A stretch of DNA of 64,000 nt from Lelliottia sp. JS-SCA-14. Lineage in GTDB: Bacteria > Pseudomonadota > Gammaproteobacteria > Enterobacterales > Enterobacteriaceae. Shown here piece after piece: positions 8,753-18,346 of the stretch (position 1 is the stretch's first letter; each line of letters opens with the position of its first letter). Made by a program: the position numbers and the translations under genes. Location of the stretch: contig NZ_CP141606.1 in the NCBI RefSeq assembly GCF_035593345.1, forward strand, positions 1,302,001-1,366,000, written 5' to 3'. The notes beneath the pieces were generated by a model that saw only the letters and a list, made by a program, of their open reading frames with translations, was not told where the DNA came from and ran no database searches.

Positions 8753-11700
8753 TTACCAGGAGTATTTGCCGCCCACCTGGCCCTGAACGCTGGAGTAGTT
8801 GTCTTTTCCGGCTTCGACACCGGTGTTGACCCACAGAGTCCAGTTTTCGCTGACCTTCGTCTGGGCACCGACTTTCGCTTCGTAACGGCTCACCGGCACC
8901 GACTGGTTCACGGTCACACTGTCCATTTTCACGCTGTTATCGCTCCCGCCGTGCCACCAGTTCAGCTCCACGTACGGCTGAGTGACGGCCTCAGTACCGA
9001 GCTCGCCATACAGACGCGCGCCAAGACGGGTGGTAATGCCGCCAGAATCCTTGCTCTTAATACGTGTGCCGTTGGATTCCGTGTAGTCGCCCTGGCTGTA
9101 ATCGGTATACAGGGTCTGGAACTGCGGCTGAACAGTCAGCGCGCCGAGCGGCAGGTCGTAGCCCGCTTCAACAGAGGCCATCCAGTTGTGCGAGTGGTAT
9201 TTCTCTTCGGCCAGGTCGTCGCCCTTCACGGTGTTATGGAAGGTACCGTACTGCACCCAGGTGTCGACATACGGACCGCTTTTCTGATCCGCCGCGCCGC
9301 CATACCAGGTGCCATACAGGCCCACGCTGTAGCCATCCAGTTTACCCGTCGCGCGGTTGCCGGCATTTTTTGCATCGCTGTCGGTGTCGACGTGGGCATA
9401 GCCCGTCATCACACCGGCGTTGATACGCTGGTTGCCGAAGTCATGGCGGAACACATCGCTGCCAATGCGCAGGATGCTGGTGTTGGAGCCCATCGACAGG
9501 GCACCGTCTGCGCCTTTGCTGTTGGTGCGACCGGCGTCGAAGTGCGCCCAGGTGGCCGGCGCATCTTCGCCGCTCTGACGGTTTTCATCGCTGCGATCGT
9601 GCAGGGTGTTCATGAACACGCTGTTGGCCATGCTCTGGTTCGCCAGCCATGCCCCGGCTTCCGGACGCAGGGCGGCGGTGGACTGCAGATACCAGTCCCC
9701 GTCGCTGGCCTTGTTGAGGGCGTAATCATACGCCCCGGCCACCGCGCGGCCCTGAAGCACAAAGTTCCCGCCGGACTGGCCCTGCACGTCGACCAGTTTA
9801 ATTCCGTTTTCGGTGCGGTCACCCAGACCATGCATGTTGTTAACCGTCACAGCCGTGTTGCCGCTGGTGCTGCCTTTCACGGTCAGCTGATCGTGTGCGG
9901 AGTTATCCCCGCCGAGCGCGCTGTTGACCCACAGCTGGCCGTCGTGGCTGCTGTAGTCGCCGTTCACCACCAGGTTGTTGCCCGGGGTGGCGCTGGTCAG
10001 GTCAATCACGCCGCTGTTATCCACAGAGCCCGCCACGCTGCCGTTGCCTTTTAAGGCGGCGCCCTTCGCCACATAGACGGTACCGGTGCTGCCAAAATCG
10101 CCGTTCACGTTCAGGGCACCCTGAGTGATATGGGTATCGCCGCTGTAGGTTTGATTTTTACCCACGGTGACCGTGCCCGCCCCGGTTTTCTCCATGCCGC
10201 CTTTGCCGCTGATGGCATTGTTGAGTGTCGCGTCCGTGGCTGAATCGAGCACCAGATTACCGTTATCCACGACGCTTGCGGTGCCCAGCGAGCCCGCACC
10301 CTGCGCCGTCAGCTGGGTGCCGCCTGCAACGTCGATGCGACCGGCAAAGGTGGATGCCGTATTGTTCAGCGTCACCTGAGAACTGTTTTTGAGTGACAGG
10401 TTGCCGTTGCCGGCAAGCGCATTGTTCATGACGCCGTTCGCGCCGACCAGGTTCAGGTTACCCGCCAGATCGACCGCGCCCGTGCCCAGGCCCTGCGTAC
10501 TGTCGAGGGTGACCGTGGCCGGTCTGGCAATGTCTGTCTCAGCGCTTAACCCCTGGTTCGCGCCGTGAACGGTCAGTTCACCGCCATCCACATCCAGTTG
10601 GCCGCCGCCGCTGAGCGTACCCAGGCTTTCGCCGCCCTGGGCGAGAGTCAGTTTGCCGCCATTGAGGTTCAGGCTGCTGCCTGCGGCATTGTGCAGAGAC
10701 GTGACGGCCTGCGCTTTCCCGTTCATGTCCAGCCCGGTACTGTTCGCGAGGCTCAGGTCTGCGGTGTGGCCGAAGGCATTGTCGCTGCCCATCTGCACGC
10801 TGCCGCTGCTGATCGTGGTGTTGCCGGTGTAGTCGTTGTCTGTGTTACTCAGGACAACGTTGCCGCTGGCCTGAACATCGACGTTGCCCGCTCCGGTGAG
10901 CTGTGCGCCCAGGGCGTTATCCGTGCCCGGCTCATTTTGCAGGACCAGGGTTTGTCCGGCATTGACGTCGAAGCGGGTCAGGTCGTAGCCTGCCCAGATA
11001 CCGTCGTCCATGACCACCGCCGCATCGCCGTAGGTCGCGGTGCCGATCTGCTGACCGTTCTCACTGAAGTCGACGTTAACAGGGTTGTGCAGCGAGTTTC
11101 CGTTCTGATCCAGCAGGGTCAGGTGAGTGCCGACACCGGTCACTTCTCCGGTGGCTTTCACAACCTGCACACCGCGAACGTCATCCTGGACGAACCAGGA
11201 CGGGTTGGTGGAGATCACCGGCGGCGTGAGATCCGTCGGGATATTGGCCTGAATTGCGCCGCCCGCGCTGGCATCGAGATTTTTGACGGTGAGAACATCC
11301 GGGTCGGTACGGGTGTTATCGACGATGAGGGTCCCGCCGCCGGTCGTGAAACCGTCAAGGGTACGATCGTCTTTCATCGTCACGATGCCGGTTTTGGTCA
11401 GGGCCAGCGTTGCGTTCGCCAGCGCTTTCTCTGCGGTGTCATCGAGCGTCAGATTACCTTTCTGCATCTCAAGGGTGCCGGTAAAGGCGGTGCCCATGCT
11501 GCCGGAGAGGTGGAACTCATCCGTGGTATTGCTTTGATTGACCGCCAGAGTACCGTTGCCGGTAAGGGCGTTGGTGAAGGTGTTGCCGGGGTTATTGAGG
11601 GTCAGTTTGCTCTGGGCGCCGTCGAGCTGAACGCCTGAATTTCCCAGCTGAGACTGCTGAGTCATGCTCGCGCTGCCGGTGATATCCCAGCCGCTGGCAT

Positions 11701-12784
11701 AGTTTGTGGCGTCTTCGGCCAGGGCAATATTTTGACCACTGACTTTCACTTTACCCGGACCGTTCAGAGTGTTGACGAAAGAGCCATCGCTGAAGGCCAG
11801 GTCGAGGAGGGTGCCGGAATCGAGGGTGATCTGGCCGGTGCCTGCCCCCTGGCTGTTCTGCAGAGAGACGTCACCACTATGTACGTTGGTGCCGCCAGAA
11901 AAGGTACTGCTGCCGCCCAGAGTCAGATTACCCATACCCGTTTTCGTGAGTGAGCCCGTACCGGAAACATTGTTGTCGTAAACGACATCCGTGCTGCTGT
12001 TAAAGACCAGACTGCCGTTATCAATGATATTGCCGTCAACAATGCCATTTGTACCTAGCGTGAACACGCCACCTTCGGCAATCGTTGTGCCACCGTTAGG
12101 ATCATACTGGATAATATGCCCGGTGACGGTCAAATCACCTTCGACGAGAAGGGTATCGGCGGTAGAGCCCCCCAGCTCTATATTTCCCCCAAGCTGCCAG
12201 TGGCTGTTAGTGGCAGATGTGAGTTGCTTGTATGCGTCTGAAGCGTTAAAACTCAACATATTGCCATTTTCAATGGTGGTTTCATTATTATCACTGGTGA
12301 GGGTTATCGTATTCCCTTTAGATTTACTGTAAATAGCGCTATCTGGTGTATCAATAACGGAGCCTGTTCCCAGAATGACATGGCAATTGGCAGCCTGTAG
12401 TACTATGGCATCAACCGGTCCGCTCAGCGTTCCATGGTTTGTAATCGTTGCGCCTCCAGCCCATACAGTGACAAGGCTGTTTGGTTCCTGGGTGTCCGGT
12501 ACGTAATAGGCGATTACCTTGCCATAATTGGTAAAGTTTATATTAGCTCCCGTCGGTTTTGTCGCACTTCCGAAAGCGAGCGAACCGCTAGTATTACCCT
12601 TCGCCAGAATATAGTCAGTATTTTCCGTCGTATACGTTCTTAAGACGTTAGAAGAAGAAGGAATGTAGACCGTGTTAGCCTTTAAGGTTCCAGGGATCAC
12701 CGCGAGTATAGCAACGGAGAGCAATGTCATTTTCATGGATTTTTGATTTGTAGATCTCTGGCCTGGGTGAAGACGTTGTGTCAT
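8753..12784 (-). CDS. Autotransporter adhesin-like protein, array copy 3
   Basis: Complete 1343-residue autotransporter, about 95-105 residues shorter than its neighbours. It lacks the passenger segment that in copies 2 and 4 holds NTYTG...TSVQAGTLTTGVANAL and the following GAGNVTMGTANLTV block. Its signal region (MTQRLHPGQRST..., core MTLLSVAILAVIPGTLKA) and tip are the most divergent of the four. From LDGAQSKLTLNN onward it is nearly identical to the others, ending in the barrel with terminal KYSW. I chose ATG 12784 over the in-frame ATG 12841: it sits behind CAGGAGAA, matches the leader layout of the other copies, and places the palindrome at the common 120-base distance. Shares the NSQGAGTGQITLDSGTLLD cassette with copy 4. 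Confidence 0.92.
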   Translation of the reverse strand: MTQRLHPGQRSTNQKSMKMTLLSVAILAVIPGTLKANTVYIPSSSNVLRTYTTENTDYILAKGNTSGSLAFGSATKPTGANINFTNYGKVIAYYVPDTQEPNSLVTVWAGGATITNHGTLSGPVDAIVLQAANCHVILGTGSVIDTPDSAIYSKSKGNTITLTSDNNETTIENGNMLSFNASDAYKQLTSATNSHWQLGGNIELGGSTADTLLVEGDLTVTGHIIQYDPNGGTTIAEGGVFTLGTNGIVDGNIIDNGSLVFNSSTDVVYDNNVSGTGSLTKTGMGNLTLGGSSTFSGGTNVHSGDVSLQNSQGAGTGQITLDSGTLLDLAFSDGSFVNTLNGPGKVKVSGQNIALAEDATNYASGWDITGSASMTQQSQLGNSGVQLDGAQSKLTLNNPGNTFTNALTGNGTLAVNQSNTTDEFHLSGSMGTAFTGTLEMQKGNLTLDDTAEKALANATLALTKTGIVTMKDDRTLDGFTTGGGTLIVDNTRTDPDVLTVKNLDASAGGAIQANIPTDLTPPVISTNPSWFVQDDVRGVQVVKATGEVTGVGTHLTLLDQNGNSLHNPVNVDFSENGQQIGTATYGDAAVVMDDGIWAGYDLTRFDVNAGQTLVLQNEPGTDNALGAQLTGAGNVDVQASGNVVLSNTDNDYTGNTTISSGSVQMGSDNAFGHTADLSLANSTGLDMNGKAQAVTSLHNAAGSSLNLNGGKLTLAQGGESLGTLSGGGQLDVDGGELTVHGANQGLSAETDIARPATVTLDSTQGLGTGAVDLAGNLNLVGANGVMNNALAGNGNLSLKNSSQVTLNNTASTFAGRIDVAGGTQLTAQGAGSLGTASVVDNGNLVLDSATDATLNNAISGKGGMEKTGAGTVTVGKNQTYSGDTHITQGALNVNGDFGSTGTVYVAKGAALKGNGSVAGSVDNSGVIDLTSATPGNNLVVNGDYSSHDGQLWVNSALGGDNSAHDQLTVKGSTSGNTAVTVNNMHGLGDRTENGIKLVDVQGQSGGNFVLQGRAVAGAYDYALNKASDGDWYLQSTAALRPEAGAWLANQSMANSVFMNTLHDRSDENRQSGEDAPATWAHFDAGRTNSKGADGALSMGSNTSILRIGSDVFRHDFGNQRINAGVMTGYAHVDTDSDAKNAGNRATGKLDGYSVGLYGTWYGGAADQKSGPYVDTWVQYGTFHNTVKGDDLAEEKYHSHNWMASVEAGYDLPLGALTVQPQFQTLYTDYSQGDYTESNGTRIKSKDSGGITTRLGARLYGELGTEAVTQPYVELNWWHGGSDNSVKMDSVTVNQSVPVSRYEAKVGAQTKVSENWTLWVNTGVEAGKDNYSSVQGQVGGKYSW

Positions 12785-13287
12785 TTGTAAATTCTCCTGA
12801 GTAAACCCTCCGCAGTGTCTTGCTGACAGGGGCATTTCCATTTTTTGATAAGCCAGTAATAATTCTGAGCGGACTCGTTCGGATCTTGTGGTTGCGATTG
12901 TTCATTAACGTCGCGATGAATAAGTGGCGTTAATAAGGGTTCCATTCCCGAAATAAATCAATAAACACAACGTGGACTGGCTTAATATTATGAGTGGCAA
13001 ATGAGATTGTTATTGTCCCGTGTGTAAAGATATTAAATCTGCGGTAATATACAAATGACGAATGTAAGGGGGTAGTGTTTTATTAAATAAGTATTGGTAA
13101 TCAATGGGGTGTGATGGTGTAACGCTATGATTTTTATGCTGATAACTTCATGCGCAGTGGTTTTACTTAATATATGTATTTATTGGTCTCTTTATTCTAA
13201 ATTAGTTTTATCAGGTTCAATTATATTATTGCATCGTTTGTTGTGAATATTTCCAGTAAATATAATGACATATCGTCGGATTTAAAA
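12785..13287. repeat. Conserved AT-rich upstream spacer, unit 3
   Basis: Third spacer copy. The first ~110 bases next to the gene have diverged (the SD context and the C-rich strip CAGTGTCTTGCTGACAGGGGC differ), whereas everything beyond the palindrome matches units 1 and 2 closely. Nothing coding seen. Confidence 0.8.
12904..12934. promoter_or_regulatory. Inverted repeat upstream of array copy 3
   Basis: ATTAACGTC-N13-GGCGTTAAT. It is retained at 120 bases from ATG 12784 although the sequence between it and the gene has diverged, which argues that site and distance are under selection. Confidence 0.65.
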
Positions 13288-13323
13288 CGCGAATAACGGG
13301 ACGTTTCCATCCCGTTGTTCGCG
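13288..13323 (-). terminator. Rho-independent terminator after array copy 4
   Basis: Stem CGCGAATAACGGGACG with CATCCCGTTGTTCGCG, two mismatches, followed on the minus strand by TTTTAAAT. Same position relative to the stop codon as in the other units. Confidence 0.82.
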
Positions 13324-13348
13324 CTGGTGTTTTACTGCTGTTTAACGC

Positions 13349-16300
13349 TTACCAGGAGTACTTGCCGCCCACCTGGCCCTGAACGCTGGAGTAGTTGTCT
13401 TTCCCGGCTTCGACACCGGTGTTGACCCACAGGGTCCAGTTGTCGCTGACTTTCGTCTGGGCACCAACTTTCGCTTCGTAGCGGCTCACCGGCACCGACT
13501 GGTTCACGGTCACATTGTCCATTTGCACGCTGTTATCGCTTCCGCCGTGCCACCAGTTCAGCTCCACGTACGGCTGAGTGACGGCCTCAGTGCCGAGTTC
13601 CCCATACAGACGCGCGCCGAGACGGGTGGTGACGCCGCCGGAGTCCTTACTCTTAATACGTGTGCCGTTAGATTCCGTGTAGTCACCCTGGCTGTAATCG
13701 GTGTACAGGGTCTGGAACTGCGGCTGAACAGTCAGCGCGCCGAGCGGTATGTCGTAACCCGCTTCGACAGAGGCCATCCAGTTGTGCGAGTGGTACTTCT
13801 CTTCGGCCAGGTCGTCGCCCTTCACAGTGTTATGGAAGGTGCCGTACTGGACCCAGGTGTCGACATACGGACCACTTTTCTGATCCGCCGCGCCGCCGTA
13901 CCAGGTGCCATACAGGCCCACGCTGTAGCCGTCCAGTTTACCCGTCGCGCGGGTGCTGGCATTTTTCGCATCGCTGTCGGTGTCGACGTGGGCATAGCCC
14001 GTCATCACACCGGCATTGATACGCTGGTTGCCGAAGTCATGGCGGAAGATATCGCTGCCAATGCGCAGGATGCTGGTGTTGGAGCCCATCGACAGGGCAC
14101 CGTCCGCACCTTTGCTGTTGGTACGACCGGCGTCGAAGTGCGCCCAGGTGGCCGGCGCATCGTCGCCGCTCTGACGGTTTTCATCGCTGCGATCGTGCAG
14201 GGTGTTCATGAAGACTGAGTTGGCCATGCTCTGGTTCGCCAGCCATGCCCCGGCTTCCGGACGCAGGGCGGCGGTGGACTGCAGATACCAGTCCCCGTCG
14301 CTGGCCTTGTTGAGGGCGTAATCATAAGCCCCGGCCACCGCGCGGCCCTGAAGCACAAAGTTCCCGCCGGACTGGCCCTGCACGTCGACCAGTTTAATTC
14401 CGTTTTCGGTCCGGTCACCCAGACCGTGCATGTTGTTGACCGTCACAGCCGTGTTGCCGCTGGTGCTGCCTTTCACGGTCAGCTGATCGTGCGCGGAGTT
14501 ATCACCGCCGAGTGCGCTGTTGACCCACAGCTGGCCGTCGTGGCTGCTGTAGTCGCCGTTCACCACCAGGTTATTGCCCGGGGTGGCGCTGGTCAGGTCA
14601 ATCACGCCGCTGTTATCCACAGAGCCCGCCACGCTGCCGTTACCTTTTAAGGCGGCGGCTTTCGCCACATAGACGGTGCCGGTGCTGCCAAAGTCGCCGT
14701 TCACGTTCAGGGCACCCTGAGTGATATGGGTATCGCCGGTGTAAGTCTGTGCCTTGCCGACGGTGACCGTGCCCGCCCCGGTTTTCTCCATGCCGCCTGT
14801 GCCGCTGATGGCATTGCTGAGCGTCGCATCCGTCGCAGAACTGAGCACCAGATTGCCGTTATCCACGACGTTCGCGCTGCCCAGCGTGCCAGCGCCCTGT
14901 GCCGTCAGCCGGGTGCCGCTTGCAACGTCGATGCGACCGGCAAAGGTGGATGCCGTATTGTTCAGCGTTACCTGCGAGCTGTTTTTGAGTGACAGGGTGC
15001 CGTTGCCGGCGAGCGCATTGTTCATGACGCCGTTCGCCCCGACCAGGTTCAGGTTACCCGCCAGATCGACCGCGCCCGTGCCCAGGCCCTGCGTACTGTC
15101 GAGGGTGACAGTGGCCGGTCTGGCAATGTCTGTCTCAGCGCTTAACCCCTGGTTCGCGCCGTGAACGGTCAGTTCACCGCCATCAAGGTTCAACTGACCG
15201 CCGCCGCTGAGCGTGCCCAGGCTTTCGCCGCCCTGGGCGATAGTCAGCCTGCCGCCATTGAGGTTCAGGCTGCTGCCTGCGGCATTGTGCAGGGACGTGA
15301 CGGCCTGCGCTTTCCCGTTCATATCCAGCCCGGTACTTTTCGCGAGGCTCAGGTCTGCCGTGTGGCCGAAGGCATTGTCGCTGCCCATCTGCACGCTGCC
15401 GCTGCTGATCGTCGTGTTGCCGGTGTAGTCATTGTCTGTGTTACTCAGGATCACGTTGCCGCTGGCCTGAATATCGACGTTGCCCGCCCCGGTCAGCTGT
15501 GCACCCAGGGCGTTGTCTTTGCCCGGCTCATTTTGCAGCACCAGCGTTTGTCCGGCATTGACGTCGAAGCGGGTCAGGTCGTAGCCCGCCCAGATGCCAT
15601 CGGCAGCCACGACGGCCGCATCGCCGTAGGTCGCGGTGCCGATCTGCTGACCGTTCTCACTGAAGTCGACGTTAACCGGGTTGTGGAGCGAATTCCCGTT
15701 CTGATCCAGCAGGGTCAGGTGAGTGCCGACGCCGGTGACGTCGCCGGTGGCTTTCACAACCTGCACGCCATGGACGTTATCCTGAGCGAACCAGGACGGG
15801 TTGGTGGAGATCACCGGCGGGGTGAGATCGGTCGGGATATTGGCCTGAATGGTACCGCCCGCGCTGGCATCGAGATTTTTGACGGTGAGCACATCCGGGT
15901 CGGTACGGGTGTTATCGACGATGAGGGTACCGCCGCCGGTCGTGAAGCCGCCAAGGGTACGGTCGTCGGACATAGTGGCGATGCCGGTTTTGGTCAGGGC
16001 CAGGGTCGCGTTCGCCAACGCTTTCTCCGCGGTGTCATCCAGGGTCAGATTGCCTTTCTGCATCTCAAGGGTGCCGGTAAAGGCCGTGCCCATGCTGCCG
16101 GAAATATGGAATTCATCGGTGGTGTTGCTCTGATTAACCGCCAGCGTACCGTTGCCGGTGAGGGTATTGGTGAAGGTGTTGCTGAGGTTATTGAGGGTCA
16201 GTTTGCTCTGCGCGCCGTCGAGCTGAACGCCTGAATTTCCCAGCTGAGACTGCTGCGTCATGCTCGCGCTGCCGGTGATATCCCAGCCGCCGGTGAGGGT

Positions 16301-17695
16301 GGTGGCGTCTTCGTTCAGCACAACATTTTGACCACTGACTTTAACTTTACCCGGACCATTCAGAGTGTTAACGAAAGAGCCGTCGCTGAAGGCCAGGTCG
16401 AGAAGGGTGCCGGAATCGAGGGTGATCTGGCCGGTGCCTGCCCCCTGGCTGTTCTGCAGAGAGAGGGCACCCGTCTGTACGGTGGTGCCGCCAGAAAAGG
16501 TACTGTTGCCGCCCAGGGTGAGGGTACCCGCGCCGCCTTTTGTGAGTGAGCCCGTTCCGGACATAACACCCGCGAAATTGTCCGCGTCAGCGTTATTCAC
16601 TGTCAGGTTTGCCGTGCCCATCGTGACATTACCGGCACCCGTTAATCCCTTGAGAGTCTGAGAAAGGTTGTTGAGGTTGAGCGTCGCACCGCTGGCGATA
16701 TCTACGCTACTGCTGTCATCCAGGGCGTTAGCCACACCTGTCGTCAGGGTACCCGCCTGGACAGAGGTTGCGCCGGTATAGGTGTTGTCAGCCGACAGCG
16801 TCAGGTTACTGGCACCTTCCTGAGTGAGCGAGCCCGTGCCAGAAACGCCTTTATTGTAAACAACGTCTTTGCTGCTGTTAAAGACCAGGCTGCCGTTATC
16901 AGTGATATTGCCGTCAACAACGCCATTCGTCCCCAGAGTGAGCACGCCGCCTTCAGCGATGGTCGTTCCACCGTGAGGATCTAATTGTTTGATATGCCCG
17001 GTGATGGTTAAATCGCCAGCCACATTAAGGGTATCCGCAGTCGTGCCACCCAGGTCGACCTTTCCTCCTAACTGCCAGTGGCTGTTGGCGGTTGATGTGA
17101 GTTGCTTGAAAGCTATTGCAGCAAAACCGTACGACGTTAAATCACTATTTTCAATGGTCGTTGCATCATCGTCACTGGTAAGGGTTATCGTATTACCAGT
17201 GGATTGACTAATAATACCGACAATATTCGGGTTGTCAGAGTGCATGACGGAACCTGTTCCCAAAATAATTTGGTTATCGTGGCCCTGTATTAACACGGTG
17301 GATGGCGGATATGCTGCTTGACCCTCAAACCCAGTCTGGATTAGCGCGCCATGGTTTATGAACGTCGAGTTGTTATCGATGATAGCGAAGGGTCTGAGCG
17401 AAAGGCTTGTGTTGGTAATCGTACCATAATTAGTGAAGCTTGAATTATCTGAACCCTTTCTAATTTGTTGGTCACCGAGCACAGTTGGACCAGCAGTGCT
17501 CCCTTGTTCCAGCACATAGTCTGTGTTTTGTTTATCGAAATAGACCAGAGTCGTGGTGTTTGTAGTCGAGGGAACGATAACCGTTGTGGCCTCTGAAGTG
17601 CCCGATATTGCTGCTAATATGGCAATGGAGAGCATACGCATCTTTAGCGTATTTTTGCTTTTATGATGAAGGTCGGCGTGAGGGTGTTTTGGCAT
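13349..17695 (-). CDS. Autotransporter adhesin-like protein, array copy 4
   Basis: Complete 1448-residue autotransporter, the longest of the array and the one next to the LysR-type gene. It has an extended signal peptide (MPKHPHADLHHK..., core MLSIAILAAISGTSEAT) and its own tip of about 150 residues (VIVPSTTNTTTLVYF...). The passenger combines the NTYTGATSVQ block of copies 1/2 with the STFSGGTTVQ and TLLDLAFSDGSFV cassette of copy 3. The ~275-residue C-terminal barrel ends in KYSW. Start ATG 17695 follows AAGGAGAAC. Expected on the cell surface after Sec export and barrel-mediated secretion. Confidence 0.93.
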   Translation of the reverse strand: MPKHPHADLHHKSKNTLKMRMLSIAILAAISGTSEATTVIVPSTTNTTTLVYFDKQNTDYVLEQGSTAGPTVLGDQQIRKGSDNSSFTNYGTITNTSLSLRPFAIIDNNSTFINHGALIQTGFEGQAAYPPSTVLIQGHDNQIILGTGSVMHSDNPNIVGIISQSTGNTITLTSDDDATTIENSDLTSYGFAAIAFKQLTSTANSHWQLGGKVDLGGTTADTLNVAGDLTITGHIKQLDPHGGTTIAEGGVLTLGTNGVVDGNITDNGSLVFNSSKDVVYNKGVSGTGSLTQEGASNLTLSADNTYTGATSVQAGTLTTGVANALDDSSSVDIASGATLNLNNLSQTLKGLTGAGNVTMGTANLTVNNADADNFAGVMSGTGSLTKGGAGTLTLGGNSTFSGGTTVQTGALSLQNSQGAGTGQITLDSGTLLDLAFSDGSFVNTLNGPGKVKVSGQNVVLNEDATTLTGGWDITGSASMTQQSQLGNSGVQLDGAQSKLTLNNLSNTFTNTLTGNGTLAVNQSNTTDEFHISGSMGTAFTGTLEMQKGNLTLDDTAEKALANATLALTKTGIATMSDDRTLGGFTTGGGTLIVDNTRTDPDVLTVKNLDASAGGTIQANIPTDLTPPVISTNPSWFAQDNVHGVQVVKATGDVTGVGTHLTLLDQNGNSLHNPVNVDFSENGQQIGTATYGDAAVVAADGIWAGYDLTRFDVNAGQTLVLQNEPGKDNALGAQLTGAGNVDIQASGNVILSNTDNDYTGNTTISSGSVQMGSDNAFGHTADLSLAKSTGLDMNGKAQAVTSLHNAAGSSLNLNGGRLTIAQGGESLGTLSGGGQLNLDGGELTVHGANQGLSAETDIARPATVTLDSTQGLGTGAVDLAGNLNLVGANGVMNNALAGNGTLSLKNSSQVTLNNTASTFAGRIDVASGTRLTAQGAGTLGSANVVDNGNLVLSSATDATLSNAISGTGGMEKTGAGTVTVGKAQTYTGDTHITQGALNVNGDFGSTGTVYVAKAAALKGNGSVAGSVDNSGVIDLTSATPGNNLVVNGDYSSHDGQLWVNSALGGDNSAHDQLTVKGSTSGNTAVTVNNMHGLGDRTENGIKLVDVQGQSGGNFVLQGRAVAGAYDYALNKASDGDWYLQSTAALRPEAGAWLANQSMANSVFMNTLHDRSDENRQSGDDAPATWAHFDAGRTNSKGADGALSMGSNTSILRIGSDIFRHDFGNQRINAGVMTGYAHVDTDSDAKNASTRATGKLDGYSVGLYGTWYGGAADQKSGPYVDTWVQYGTFHNTVKGDDLAEEKYHSHNWMASVEAGYDIPLGALTVQPQFQTLYTDYSQGDYTESNGTRIKSKDSGGVTTRLGARLYGELGTEAVTQPYVELNWWHGGSDNSVQMDNVTVNQSVPVSRYEAKVGAQTKVSDNWTLWVNTGVEAGKDNYSSVQGQVGGKYSW

Positions 17696-18180
17696 GCTGC
17701 TGTTCTCCTTGAATTAACCCTCACGCTATTTCAGGCGAGCAGGGCCATTTCCATTTGTGACGATCAAGTAATAACCCTGGGCGAACATATCCTGATCTCG
17801 TGGCTGTCTTGTCCATTAACGTCGCGATGAATAAATGGCGTTAATAAGGGTTTCATTCCAGAAATAAATCAATAAACACAACGATGACTGGCAAATGAGA
17901 TTATTATTGTCCCGTGTGTAAAGATATTAAATCTGCGGTAATATACAAATGGCAAATGTAAGGTGATAGTGTTTTATTAAATAAGTATTTATAAGTAATT
18001 GGGTGTGATTTCGTAACGCTATGATTTTTAAGTTGATAACTTCATGTGGATAGATTTTGCTTAACTTATATGTTTATTGGTCTCTTTTTTGAAGTCATGT
18101 TTTTATTAGGTTAAATTATATTATTGGATCGTTTATTGTGAGTGTTTTTTTTATAAAAATAATGACATATTGTCAGATTG
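17696..18180. repeat. Conserved AT-rich upstream spacer, unit 4
   Basis: Fourth spacer copy, slightly shorter: it lacks the GGCTTAATATTATGAGT strip present in the others. Similarity fades near 18180, where unique sequence leading to the LysR-type gene's terminator begins. The remaining bases to 18293 hold nothing I can identify. Confidence 0.78.
17815..17845. promoter_or_regulatory. Inverted repeat upstream of array copy 4
   Basis: ATTAACGTC-N13-GGCGTTAAT, again 120 bases from the start codon (ATG 17695). Confidence 0.62.
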
Positions 18181-18293
18181 ACGCTTTTTACAATGAAAAA
18201 ACTGCTGAGATTATTAAAGGGCGGGGGTATATAAAGACAGGGAAGTAAAGGTGGAGTTTAATTTAAAGTCATTAAGAAAAGAGATCTGAAAAT

Positions 18294-18315
18294 GTGACAG
18301 CGAAATGCCTGTCAC
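18294..18315 (-). terminator. Likely terminator after the LysR-type gene
   Basis: GTGACAG and CTGTCAC arms around an 8-base loop, flanked by an A-rich stretch (GAAAA before) that reads as T-rich on the minus strand. It lies about 30 bases past the stop codon. Confidence 0.55.
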
Positions 18316-18346
18316 TCTTTTCAGCACGGATAAATACCGTCACTAT

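Noticed and set aside
1..18180. CRISPR array or DNA-level minisatellite as an explanation for the repetitiveness
   Set aside because: Repeats are kilobase-scale gene copies plus protein-level beta-helix repeats; no short direct repeats with regular unique spacers are present.
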